Source: Ganoderma boninense (Eukaryota; Basidiomycota; Agaricomycetes; Polyporales; Polyporaceae). From it: a DNA stretch of 64,000 nucleotides. Shown piece after piece: positions 21,973 to 32,731 of the stretch. Location of the stretch: the NCBI GenBank assembly GCA_002900995.3, contig CM035305.1:5178908-5242907 (forward strand), written 5' to 3'. The notes under the pieces were generated by a model. The model saw only the letters and a program-made list of their open reading frames with translations, made no database searches and was not told where the DNA came from. Every line of letters starts with the position of its first letter. Within the stretch, counting starts at the first letter, position 1. A program made the position numbers and the translations under genes.

Positions 21973-24900
21973 ATGTCCCTCTTGACCTCGACCCGCGCGG
22001 TGTCTCGCGTCGCAAACCTCCCACCGGAGCTGCTTGCTGCTTGCCTCCATACATCGGCACCGTCGTTTCATGGTGAGTGAATGCTTTGTTTTTCAGCGAT
22101 CTCGTTGGAGAATGCATCTGCTGGGGCACGGACAAGCTATCGTGAATCACGACATCCACCATTTTGGACCGCGTTTCCGAAAGGAAAACTGGAGGACGAG
22201 GAGATACAACTGGAACTGGACGCGTTCTAAAATATCCAGTGGTAGTCTCGTAGTCGTCCGTTTTGGAACACATTCTGGAGAGGGAAACTGGAAGATGATG
22301 AGAAGGGGGTTAGGAATTCCTCCACGGACAGCTGAGAACGCCCGCACCAGCTCATTTGTGTCCATGACCAGGACGGGCACTTGGGGAGGCGGCCGAGAGG
22401 CATCGGCACGCTGTGTCTCGATTTCGAGTAACTCGTGTTTGGGTTAGTGAAGGTATTTTCAAACGCGCGCAAAGTCGTCAGAGGAGCGCGGTCCTACACC
22501 AGTGGTGAACTTTGGATGGACCATTGCAGGACTATCCCGGCCCCACGTTTCTTCATGTCATCTCAATCTCTCGGCGGGATCGCGTCTGCGTTGAACCCTT
22601 TGTTCCAAAACAGATGACCGCGAGGGTACACGCCCACACTGTTGACCACGCCCCGTCGGAGGTCATCGGAAAATGGTGTCGCCGTACGTTTCCGGTATTC
22701 ACGGGGGTCATTGGCCAATGACCCTTGTGAATACCCGACAGGCACTGCCAGAAATCCTGCTGGGGGGAAACCGTGGTATTTGTCGGTGGAGTCCTACCTT
22801 AACAATTGTCTCCTCGACCACTTCCCCTGCCGGGATAAGGAGCGTTTGCCATGCATTAACCGACCCTATCGCTTAATGGGAAAGTTTATCTTTCACGCCA
22901 GCTGGCCAAGCATCCACAAAGATGATGTTCAGTACCAATTTCTCCATAGGTTGTCGTGAAAGGTAGCCCTTCCCTTGTTATCATCGGGAAATTCAGCCTT
23001 TTCCCTATGCTTGCCTCTGTGTCAAAGGATTCCCTTCCACATTTGGGAAAATGATACTTATGATGTGGCGAGGCTGTCCTTTCGTTGTCAGGTAAATTTC
23101 CGCTGGTGTCCTGACATAGGTAGGACTCCACCAGGAAATGACACGGTGTTCCCGTGGCACATTTCCCGACGGTTGCCCGTCGTGTGGAAAACGGTGTCGT
23201 CCATTTGTTTGCCTGGAGGACCAATTGTTTCGCTGTGTCATCATCCTGCAACAGGCCATAGATATACCCTTTCCTCAACAAGCCTTGATCGCTTTGATGA
23301 TCGGTATTGGTGCACGAATGATTCATTAAGTTGCAAGCTAGTGGGGCGGACATCGGCACACGATGTTCTTCAGGTCGAGGGTATTCCCTTGGCACACCTT
23401 TCGGATCGCCGTTCCCTTGTTGGGCACGGACTTTCGCTGCTGAATTGGCTGGACATGCAATTCACCAGATATTGGGGACGGTTTCCTTCCTTTCCAGTTC
23501 CCCTCTTGTCGTCCTTGACGGGCTCCAGACTGGCCGGTTTCGGGATCAAGGACATTCTACATACAATCTTCCTGTTCTCAGTTCTGGGCAAGTCGTTGAT
23601 TCAGTCTTGCTCATACAGGTGCGGCACCCTCCCGGACACGCCTCGCCAAAAGCCTACAGCCATCTTCAAGCAGCAAATCCGGCAAGCTTGAAGTAGCGCC
23701 TCTCCCAGAACGCGAGTCGGCACCCCATCTTGGCCTCGCTCCGCGCGTGGAACGAGCCCCGGTCAGGCGACTCGGGACGCGAGAGCAAGACCTGCTCGCC
23801 AACAAAGGGAGGGACCGGCAAGCCCAACGTTTCCAGCCTCCCCGCCGTCCATCTTTCCGTGAGCGAGAGCGGGAGCGGGAGCGGGAGCGGGAGCGGGATG
23901 TGGCTCCCCCAGACTCCGCTCCGAGCAACCTGAAGCCGAAGGTCGTCAACCCGCTGAGCGACGAGTTCGACATCTCAGCGCGCTCCGTGTCGACGAAGGA
24001 GCTTCCGAAAGAGTTCGCGTCCCCGCCTCTGACGGAGGGCCTCCTCACCTCAGTCCACGACGTCCTAGGCCCCGACGCCCGCCCGACGCCCATCCAGGCG
24101 CTGTCGCTCAAGCACCTCGTCAACGAGCACGACCCGGCGCGGTACTACGAGCACCTCCTCGCATCGGAGACCGGGTCCGGCAAGTCGATCGCGTACCTGC
24201 TGCCGATGCTGCAGGACCTCAAGCAGTCCGAGCTGAACGGCACGCCGCGCACGCATCCCGAGGCCGCGCGGCGGGCGATGAACCCGCGCGCCGTCGTGCT
24301 CGCGCCGACGCACGAGCTGACGCGGCAGCTGGCCGGGTTCGCGAAGGAGCTCCTGCACTACGACAAGCTGCGCGTGCTGTGCGCGTCGCGCGCGAACACG
24401 GCGTCGCGCAAGAACGTCTCTGCGTCGAAGATGGCGGACATGCTCGTGGAGGGTGAGGGGGGCGAGCTCGAGATGTCGTCGGAATTCGCGGCGGGGTCGG
24501 GCCAGAGCCATGCAGTGGACGTCGTGGTTGGCACGCCTGCGAAGGTCTTGGAGCTCATGCGCGGGCGGGGCTGGGACTACGATGCCGAGAAGAGCACAGA
24601 GGAGCGGGCGGACTCGCGCTCTCGCAGGAAGATGACCGTGGGCGAGCCTCAGATGGGCCTGGGGAACGTCGAGTGGGTGGTTGTCGACGAGGCTGATGTG
24701 CTTCTGGGTGAGCTCCTGTTCTACTACTCCGGTTGCTGACACAACGCTAACTCTGTACAGACCCTGACTTCCAGGAGGCGACCCGGTCGATCCTCGCCGA
24801 GATCTCTGCCGCGCGCGGCCATCCGATCCCCTTCGACCCGAACCTGGACCTCTCGGTGAAGGGCCTGCAGACGCCCCTCAAGTACCCGTTCAACTTCGTG

Positions 24901-25572
24901 CTCACGTCCGCGACGATCCCGTCCTCGCTCGCGGTGTACCTCGACAAGTTCCACCCGTCGCTGACGCGCCTCGCGTCGCCGAACCTGCACCGGCTGCCGT
25001 CCTCGCTCAAGACGGAGCACTTCGGCTGGACGGGCGGGAACCGCGACGCGGACATCGAGCACCGGCTGCGGCGCGTGTGGTTCGAGGACATGCAGCAGAC
25101 GGGGCGCAAGTCGAAGGTGCTCGTGTTCTGCAACAAGGGCACGCGCGTCGAGATGCTCGGCGCGTACCTCCGCGAGAAGGGCGTCGCGAACGTCGCGCTG
25201 ACCCGCGCGGGCGACGCGCGCAAGCGCGGCTCGAACCACCACCTCGACGGCTTCCTCCGCGTCCGCGACATCGCCCCCGCAACCACCCCGGCGGCGGGGG
25301 GAAGGGGCGCGGGGTCGATGGACGACCTGAAGGAGGTGCCGCACGTCATAATCACGACGTCGCTGCTGTCGCGCGGGCTGGACTTTGCGCCGGACGTGAA
25401 GCATGTGTTCATCGTGGACGAGCCGCGGAACATGGTCGACTTCCTGCACCGGGCGGGGCGGTCGGGGCGCGCGGGTGAGAGCGGGAAGGTCGTGGTGTTC
25501 GGGAAGACGAAGGGGCGGGGCTCGGACAAGGCGAAGGTGGTGAGGAAGAAGGTCGGGGCCCTCGCTGCGTGA
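21973..25572 (+). CDS. MRH4: Mitochondrial DEAD-box RNA helicase Mrh4
   Basis: ATP-dependent RNA helicase for mitochondrial ribosome assembly. Three exons: 21973-22072, 23619-24707 and 24761-25572, in frame, 666 residues. Exon 1 (MSLLTSTRAVSRVANLPPEL to LHTSAPSFH) is a typical mitochondrial presequence. It joins exon 2 through a split Gly codon (AAPSRTRLAKSLQP), giving a strongly Arg/Ser-rich N-terminus. An Arg-Glu dipeptide run follows at about 23860-23900. Helicase motifs: ASETGSGKSIAYLLP (I), PTHELTRQ (Ia), VGTPAKVLEL (Ib), VDEADVLL (II, split by intron 2), TSATI (III), KVLVFCNKGTRVEML (IV), TTSLLSRGLDFAPDV (V) and HRAGRSGRAG (VI). Intron 1 is 1,546 nt, far longer than any other intron here, and holds an insertion. 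Exon 1 is assigned from its splice phase and presequence; the helicase body is certain. Confidence 0.9.
22073..23618 (+). other. Hairpin-rich insertion filling MRH4 intron 1
   Basis: The sequence between donor GTGAGT and acceptor TACAG is lower in GC than its neighbours and rich in hairpins. It contains an imperfect palindrome of 42 bp at 22694-22735 (19 of 21 pairs), GGGAAA..TTTCCC at 22986-23005, GGAAATG..CATTTCC at 23134-23166, and an exact 14-bp inverted pair (22785-22798 with 23119-23132). A weak tandem repeat of about 95 bp lies near 22165-22310. A 238-codon open frame (22975-23691) overlaps the next exon in another frame and matches nothing I know. It is probably an old transposon or fold-back element; I found no clear ends or target duplication. 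Confidence 0.5.
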
Positions 25573-26096
25573 GCGTGAGCCGAAGGGCCGCGGGAAGGGG
25601 ATTCTGGGAGGCTACTGTACGTGTCTTCGTATAATACATAGCTGCGCACTTACTGCTCTGCGTTATCACCGCTCTGCTTACCTTATGATCTGGGATATTA
25701 GATACATGTTCGACCGGTCGTCGATACTCTACTCAGGACTTATTGAAAACAAGACGAGAGGGTTTTATCTTGTCGTTACTTGGCCTGCCACTCAGACTGG
25801 TAGACCTTGCTCACCGTGAGGAGAGGAGTATATGCACAAGAGGATGCTTGAGTGGTCTCTCTAGGTTCTACGCGCAGCCCCACAGCAACACATCTGCCGT
25901 CCGTTCCTTTTCTACTATCGAGCAAATACGGTCTTGTGGCCGAGGTCCATAGGGGCACCGTCTCTAGTGACTCGGATGAAGGCGCGCGTCCTGTTTCCTT
26001 CCGACGCTACGAATCCCCCGGTCATACGTGACGAGGGGCTGCGAATAGCATGCAGTACGAAGGCTGCTCCACATCGAAAGCACGGAGGTAACACGT
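25573..26096. other. 3' flanks of MRH4 and gene D
   Basis: About 520 bp between convergent genes. A segment at about 25960-26060 (GATGAAGGCGCGCGTCCTGTTTCCT) recurs near 35045-35110 downstream of gene E. The D/E duplication therefore extends into the 3' flank. Confidence 0.5.
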
Positions 26097-27456
26097 CTAT
26101 GACGCGGACATGTGTGGTGATCTGTACAGCTCCTCGTTCTCGAAGAAGACCCTCAGCGCCTTCCACGGAATGCTCTCGTGGTCCGTCCCCCTCCCCCTCC
26201 GCGACTTATCGACATCTGCCGCCCACGGGCGCACACGATTGCGTATCGCGACGTGCACAAGCTGGCCTTCTCGAGGACGGAGCTGCTCGACCAAGCGCGC
26301 CCGTCCGTCGCCCCCTCTGGGGGCCGGAACCGGGCGTATCGGGTCACTGTCGATGAATCGTTTGACGCGGAGGACGACGACGCGCTTTCCTGCGTGCTCG
26401 GGGAGCGTAGATCGCTCGAAGCAGCACACCACGGACCCTGGTACAGGGCCCAGGCGCACGACGCGCGTCAGTTACGTAGTACTGGCACTCGGACAGAATG
26501 GACCTCATACCTCTCCAGGGGAAGTACGGGACATGCTTCTCCATTAATACCACCCTAAACGTAGTGATATGAGTTATGTAGTGCGTGAAGATCGTGTCCG
26601 GACTGGCGAAGATGCCAGAGAAATTGCGGCGCGGGGTATAGCGGAAGGGGAACTCCTGCCCGAACGCGCTCAGCACCGGGGTCGATGGCGGTAGGTGTGG
26701 CGCGCGCCGTGCTTCTGACGAGGCCGCAGCATCTGCATCAAGTTGCGTCTTTGTGCTCGTGTGGAATAGCGGCGCGATGGCGGCGCTAACGAGGTCCACG
26801 GTCCGCTGCGACACCAGGCCGTCCTGGAGGAGAAGGGCGACGAAGTCTGTCCAGTTCCGCCCGCATACCATCTTGTATAGTGGATACCGCCAGGGCATGT
26901 TGCGTTCGGCGAGCAGGTCGAAGCCCGTCGCGAAGCTCGTAGGGTTGCTCGAGGACGTGATGCGGAAACGCAGCTCTCCGGCAAGCGGGGAGCCGTGGGG
27001 GGGAACATGGTAGTACAAGAAACCGTGGGTGCCCGCAGGGAAAACCCTCGATGCACATGGAACCCAGGAGAGCTGGGGATTATATGTTGCGATTGGGCGA
27101 GGGAGTTGGGGATTGGAGGACCGATCTGACCGCCAGAGGACGCTCAAATGCGGCCGATGCTTCAGGCTGATATCGATGTAGTCGTCTGTGGTAAGACGGG
27201 ACGAGTCGAGAGTGGTTATTTTTCGGATACACCATGTTTTCAGCATAGTCGTGGTTGAGGAGTCATTGGGGCTGAAAGTTGTGTCCGGTATCAGACTTCC
27301 ACCTAGACTCGCCGTTGAGAATGCTCGTCCAAGCGAAGTATTTGAGCCTCTGCTCCTTCGTGCGTGAAATGCGCTACACTTTAAAAGGGATCGAGGGAGA
27401 GTCTTCCAACGAGATGGCGGGGCGAATAGGTTCGGACGAGACTTCAACGGAAGCAT
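26097..27456 (-). CDS. Unknown family with mitochondrial-type presequence, member D
   Basis: Exons 27456-26511 and 26437-26097 give 428 residues. The start is ATG 27454-27456; a GTG nine codons earlier is in frame but unlikely. The N-terminus MLPLKSRPNLFAPPSRWKTL leads to SLGRAFSTASLGG, an R-x-F-S-T context like a mitochondrial presequence cleavage site. Family blocks: ITTLDSSRLTTDDYIDISLK, then FPAGTHGFLYYHVPPHGSPL, AGELRFRITSSSNPTSFATG, MPWRYPLYKMV, LLLQDGLVSQRTVDLVSAA, SAFGQEFPFRYTPRRNFSGI and FASPDTIFTHY. After the intron come VVCCFERSTLPEHAGKRVVV, RVKRFIDSDP, RPWAADVDK and LRVFFENEELY. Most similar to E and F2. Function unknown; mitochondrial location is inferred. Confidence 0.82.
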
Positions 27457-27599
27457 CTGCAGAACTCGAGCCGTTAGTTGCACATACTCAGCTTGTGACG
27501 TCTACTTACTCTGGCTTAAATCAACTGATAGATAGGAGTTTAAAGGGCCTGGCAGAGCCGTTTGTAGTCTAAACTGTGACACGCCAGGTGTTGGGGTGC

Positions 27600-28170
27600 G
27601 GGAAGGTGGCTGTAGCGGTTAGAACCGGCGACAATCTGCCCCGGACTCCCCCGGGAGGTCCGGTCACCAATATGTTGCGCGCTCGCGGCTTCCTCGAATG
27701 CTGATGCATGGCTTTAGTTTAAACCGCGACTCGACCTTGAAATCACCCTCCAGGTGCGATAATCGGGCGAGACTTGGTGAAGGGCAGCTCCCCGCAGCTT
27801 GAACGGTAGTGGTTTGCTATCCTCTTCAAACGGAACCGGGTACCATTCAGCCACCCAGCGTGAAAGGGTTTCAAGTACGCTTTTGCACGAAATCGTGCCG
27901 GTGACTGACCTCATACTTTCTGGTCATGTACAGCACCGATTCGGAACCACTAAATAGAGCCCCATCTTTGCTTCCACTGTGTATGTCCGTGACGCTGGCG
28001 GGTGTCTACATATTTTTGATGTAGGGATGTTCAATTTATTGTCGTTAGTTGTATGTTGATTTTGTTAGTGTATAGTAATTGTATCGCAGTCCTTGACTGC
28101 CCCAGAAGTTTATGCCCACTTCTGACGCATCTCTCGGGAAGCCCACCACTGACACCGAAGTTCGAACACG
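27600..28170. repeat. Duplicated upstream region of D (partner at 36690-37260)
   Basis: Non-coding DNA alignable with the region upstream of E over roughly 570 bp. Examples are AAGGTGGCTGT..GGTTAGAACCGGC, ACTC(G/A)ACCTTGAAATCA..CTCCAGGTGCGA and ACCGGGTACC(A/G)TTC. It is diverged with small gaps. With the coding similarity it shows that D and E arose by segmental duplication. Confidence 0.7.
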
Positions 28171-28797
28171 TTAGCGTCGATAACGAGCGATGACGCCATT
28201 ATGTAGTGTCCCTGGTTACCTTGTATTTCCTGCGCATCCGTCTTTATTTCGGTGCAGTAAGTATCCGAGGCCGCAGCCTGCAAGGGCAACGGTCGCCGGA
28301 CCCCCTACCCCAATCGTTGCAGCACGACACAGCTCCACAAGGGTCGCATGCCAGGCGCAAGCACCAGCCTTTCTTGGCCATAACCACGTACTACTAAGTA
28401 ACAATATCGTGACAGCGATCTCGGTCCAACCATGCCATCGCTTCCCGCGCGCACAATATGAGACAATATGCCCCCTTACAGGCGATCCCCCTTCCCCGGA
28501 ACTCACGTACTCGCACGACGCACCCCCTCCGCACGCGGCCTGTCCCGGTCCGCCCTGTCGCTATCGCCCCCTCCCGGGCACAAGCGCTCCAAAGCAAGTC
28601 TTCGGAGCGTAAAAGTAGAGAAAGGAACCGCTGTTGGGACGACGCCTATCCCTCTTAATCCTTCCTATGACCTTGGTAGCTGAACCCCCCAGGTCCCATT
28701 GTCAATGCATTGCAGGGAAGGACAGCGAAAGGCGATCCTCACAGCTATAGGGATACGGATACCGATCGGAATAGGAGTAGGCGTAGGAGTCGCATCT
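28171..28797. other. Intergenic region, no gene recognised
   Basis: About 630 bp between the D upstream repeat and the 3' end of G1. A plus-strand open frame (28190-28612) shows no family features. Confidence 0.35.
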
Positions 28798-30734
28798 CTA
28801 GTCCCGGGCCCGGTGGGCGTCCCCGAAGCACTTCTTGTACAGGTCGAACTCCATGTCGCACAGCACCACCTTGTTGTCCGCGTTGAAGAGCCCGAGTAGG
28901 TCCGCGTGCGCGCCCGCGTTGACCGACAGCTCGGTGAAGATGTCGACGTGGCACCCGCCCGCGCCCGCGCCCGTCGAGTTGCTGCCGTCGGTGGAGAGGG
29001 TCCCGCTCGCGGCCGCGGTCAGGTATAGGTCGAGCTCGGCGAAGCGAGGTAGAGGCCGGTGTTGTGGCCCGCGAGCGACAGTCCGATCTCGATCGAGGGC
29101 TTGAGGTGCGCAGAGAGCTGCGCGTCGGCGGCCACGCTGGGGCCTGCGGACAGCTGAACGTCTGTACATGTGTGAAGGGGAGATGGAGAGAGCAAATCGT
29201 CAGGACCACCTTCGACGAGAAGGGAGATGGGTGCGTACTAGTACTGGAGTCTCCGGGAGAATACGTGCCGCCAGAGCGTTGCGACTGCGAGCTCGGATAG
29301 ACGAGCTGGCCGCCAGAGGCGGTGTATCGAAGGGCGACGTCCATCTCCAGGTCCGCCTCGATTGACGCATCCGCTTCGGCGTAGATGTTGAACGTAGGGC
29401 AGATCTTGAAGATGCTCCCGAAGTCCAGGACGGGGAGACCTATCGAAAATAGCGTGATATCTCCCGTAGAGAGGCTGCCCTGAAAAATGCCATGCGTCGA
29501 TATGGTAGGCTGCATTAGAGTCCATTATGCTGCAGACCTACCGTGAGGTCAGCATCGAGGCTGAGGGTACCGTCGATAGTCATGTTGAACCCGACGATCA
29601 CGCTGACCGCGGAGGAATTGAGCGCGGAAAAGTTGCCGGCTACGGCAACGGCGCAGTTGACTGCTCCAGTCACGGTGCTGTTGAGGTCGACGCTGATGCT
29701 GCCGTCGAACGCAGGCACCTTTCCGGACTGGGGACAGGACTCGGTGAATGAATCATTGAAGAGATTCGTCTGGTATGTTTGGTTCGGGAAAACGTAGCTT
29801 CCACTCTTGCTGCCCCCCGCGTACGCTGTTGGAATTGGTTCACAAGGATTGACTCCAGATTGGTGAACAGGGACGACTCACGGCTCAATGCCTTAAGAGT
29901 CCATTCTTCCGGGTTCAGCCAGTCGAGGACATCTCTGGGTGCGTTGCAACTTTCCGACGAGGACATGCCGGCGTTGGAATCACAGCCGGAGGCTACTAGA
30001 GCTTGATAATTGAGCCCAGGAACGGAAGACCGCATCAAGAATACTGATACGTCGCCGTGCCTGAATGCACCAAGCAAATGAGTACCCTATTCGTGCTGAA
30101 AGTGAATGTAGATGGGGGTGCATACTGGCTTGAGTCGGCGCTGGCAAAGTCCGTAGACAAGTTAATGCCTTGAATTGCCCCCTGTGGGCCAGCGCGGCGC
30201 TCCAACAGAGACCGCGCTCTCACAGGGATAGTCTGATCGCTGTGATCCCACACCCTAGTCACAAGGGCGAAGGGCTCGGAGCTGCACTATGCACAAATAT
30301 CGTCCATGTTATGTCACCATGACTCGGACTAGGGAGCACGCACGTCTTCGGGAAGGTGGACCAGTGTGTTCTCCACTCCGTTCGTGTAAAGATGGTCGCA
30401 CTTGCTAGGGTCGTGGCAGACCAGGCGGATATCTTGGTCCGCGGCCGTATCACAATCAAGGATGGTCCACCCGCCGACTGGGGTCACGTCTGAGATGGAC
30501 CTATGCAACCCTGCCTGTAGACATAATGTGAGCAAAGACTAGAATGATGAATAATGGCTGATGGCTTACCAACAGCATCGTCCCGGAGCCATCGTCCGAC
30601 GAAACGTCCCACTGGCATTGACCCGCGTGTCAGGGTTTTGTCCAGTCGTTGGCCGCTAGTGTCGCAAATGGGAAGAGAGCTACGACGAGGAGGAGGCTGA
30701 AGACCATGACAGAGAGAGGGACGGGCGCACTCAT
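28798..30734 (-). pseudogene. Broken member G1 of the secreted protein family
   Basis: Minus-strand paralogue of G2-G4. The start at 30734 gives a signal peptide ending LLLVVALFPFATLAANDWTK. The next conserved Cys codon (TGC in G2-G4) is TGA here, so translation would stop after about 34 residues. Later blocks are still recognisable: ISDVTPVGGWTILDCDTAAD, HDPSKCDHLYTNGVENTLVH, CSSEPFALVTRVWDHSDQTI, LFSIGLPVLDFGSIFKICPT and HLKPSIEIGLSLAGHNTGLY. There is a frame change before NQTYQTNLFNDSF, a net 10-nt deletion near 29046, and a stop (FGDAHRARD then TAG at 28798-28800) at the place where the other copies carry their first Kex2 site. It lacks the C-terminal peptide region. Clearly decayed. Confidence 0.8.
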
Positions 30735-32387
30735 GAAGGTGGGTTGTGAGGACCGGGCATGGGAAATGTCTAGAAAAGACTGTGTACTGGTCAATTGGGA
30801 GCACGACTCATCGAAAATCAAATCAAAATGCCTACCTCTCTCTCATATACACCCACAAACGCAGTGCGGGCGCACCGCCTGAGCGCGAATTCGGCGGCTC
30901 CGCGTTCACTAACAATCTCGTCTCCACGGCAAATATCCGGCGCGTCGAGGCAGTTGCGTAGCGGTGTTCGTATAGCTGGCGCATAATGCGACCAGAGTCC
31001 GGTGAGATTGGAACAAGGGAACGGCCGCTCATGCGGTATAGGTTAACACTACAGCTTACTTCATAAACACGGCTACCTGGACGCCACTCGTTGAGTGACC
31101 CTGCGCTCCATATCTCAGTGAAAAATTTATTGAATATACCTGACAGACTTTTGTGTGTCTATGCGAAAGGACGGGTCGAGACATTGTGAACCGATGAAGA
31201 TGGCGTCCTGCCTAGGAGACCGTGCCAGTGGTACCGCAGGGCGCAGCTTGATCCCGTCTGGGTCTGGAAGCCCATATCGATGCAGAATAACTGGCCCCGC
31301 ACATCAGCTGAGTGCTGTCCATTATTTTGCACTGTTCATGAGCCACAGACATCAGCGAGGCACTAGTGGTAATGTAGAGAGCAGAAGCTTACCAGCTGCA
31401 ACTTTGCACGCGCTTGGCACTTGGGCCCAATCCAGCCACATACCAAACACGAACACACACGATGATGCCCACTGGCTGAGAGTTCGAAGCTCTGCCACGC
31501 CAACTTTCCTTCACGCTCGTATACGCTCGCCTTTGCTCAAACGTTCATCCTCCAGTCTCAGATCCGTACAGTATCATGAAGATTATCGATCTCCGCCGCG
31601 TGCAGCAAAAAGGCACGAAAACACACCATGTCTCGAATAAGTATTTGTGCGTGGTCGTGAGCACTAGCCTGAGATGGGCCGAGGGTCGGAATGTGGCAAT
31701 TGAATGGGTGGCCGTCGACCGAGGTTGGTCGTGACGTTCTTCCGGTGCGTGAGCTCCGGTTGAATGCCTGTGCCTGCCGACACATGATGTTATGTAATCT
31801 CACACAGACCTTGCAGACTTGGAGCAGGCGACACTGTCGATCTTCGCCCGCTTTTCCGCCGCTGGGGTCATCCAGTTTCCTTACCCCGACGTTGACAACC
31901 AAGCGCTGCAGACGTGGCTTTGAAAACCACCACCTCCACATTGTCCTTCACCGTATGCGAGGCCCCGCTGCCTCGCCAGACATTGCTACTGCGACTTGTG
32001 CGTCCTATCTGTGCTTTTGCGTTACCCAATGCTTGAAAATAAGAAGTTCGACAGCTTGCGAGGACTTTGCCAACAACCTTGCAGTCAAGCCAGGCTGAGG
32101 TGTGCGGTTCGAACTGGAGAAATCTCGAAGCGCGGTGTCTTTCGCAGGTTCCCACAACCTTCAGCTTGTGATTTGATTATCATCTCCTCTCCCGAGTACC
32201 GACCATCGGTGCCAATTACGACTCAAGTACTCACCGACCACCGTCATACAGCTGCATATGTCTCTTCCGGTAATCCTTGCATAATACTTCAAAGCGAAGC
32301 CTTCGCGATAAGTTCACAAGGATTCGCTACTACTGACGTTCCCGTTACGGTGCAGAGAGCTTGAGGAGCAATACGGATGGCCACCAA
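30735..32387. other. Divergent intergenic region between G1 and G2
   Basis: About 1.65 kb with no recognisable gene. The segment near 32040-32095 (GCGAGGACTTTGCCAACAACCTTG) resembles 37370-37410 near the retroelement insertion, so the upstream regions of G2 and G3 are also related. Several medium open frames on both strands lack family features. Confidence 0.4.
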
Positions 32388-32428
32388 GACCATCCGCGTT
32401 CATAGAAGACGGCGAGTATGCCACATGG
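32388..32428 (+). promoter_or_regulatory. Conserved upstream element of G2
   Basis: A block of about 41 bp ending GGCGAGTATGCCACATGG, shared with G3 (39368-39408) and, in reverse, with G4 (45111-45155). It lies 304 bp before the G2 ATG. A second conserved block follows (GCGATGCGATTCTGTGAGAG near 32487 and 39482). Confidence 0.55.
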
Positions 32429-32731
32429 TCCGTGTTCCTGTCGTAGAAGCTCGGTCATCTACCAATCTCCGGGAAGTTCGCCGTAGCGATGCGATTCTGT
32501 GAGAGTACGGAGCGCCGAGTTCCCGGCGGCCACGCGTGCACTGTATTGGTGCGTACCACATGGGAGATAGGTAAGTAGTGCACTGAGCATGATCTTCGTT
32601 CACGTACTTCATCAGAGTCTCGTTTGCTTCTCGTTCTCTCCGTCTTTGCATAAAGCCCGGATGTCTCTTGCAAATGTTCTCCAGGTTCACGACCCACATT
32701 CGTTTGTTCGTGTGCTCCTCCACCTGCCCTC

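Noticed and set aside
22975..23691. Open frame of 238 codons inside and past the MRH4 intron
   Set aside because: No recognisable motif, overlaps an MRH4 exon in another frame, and lies in hairpin-rich sequence.
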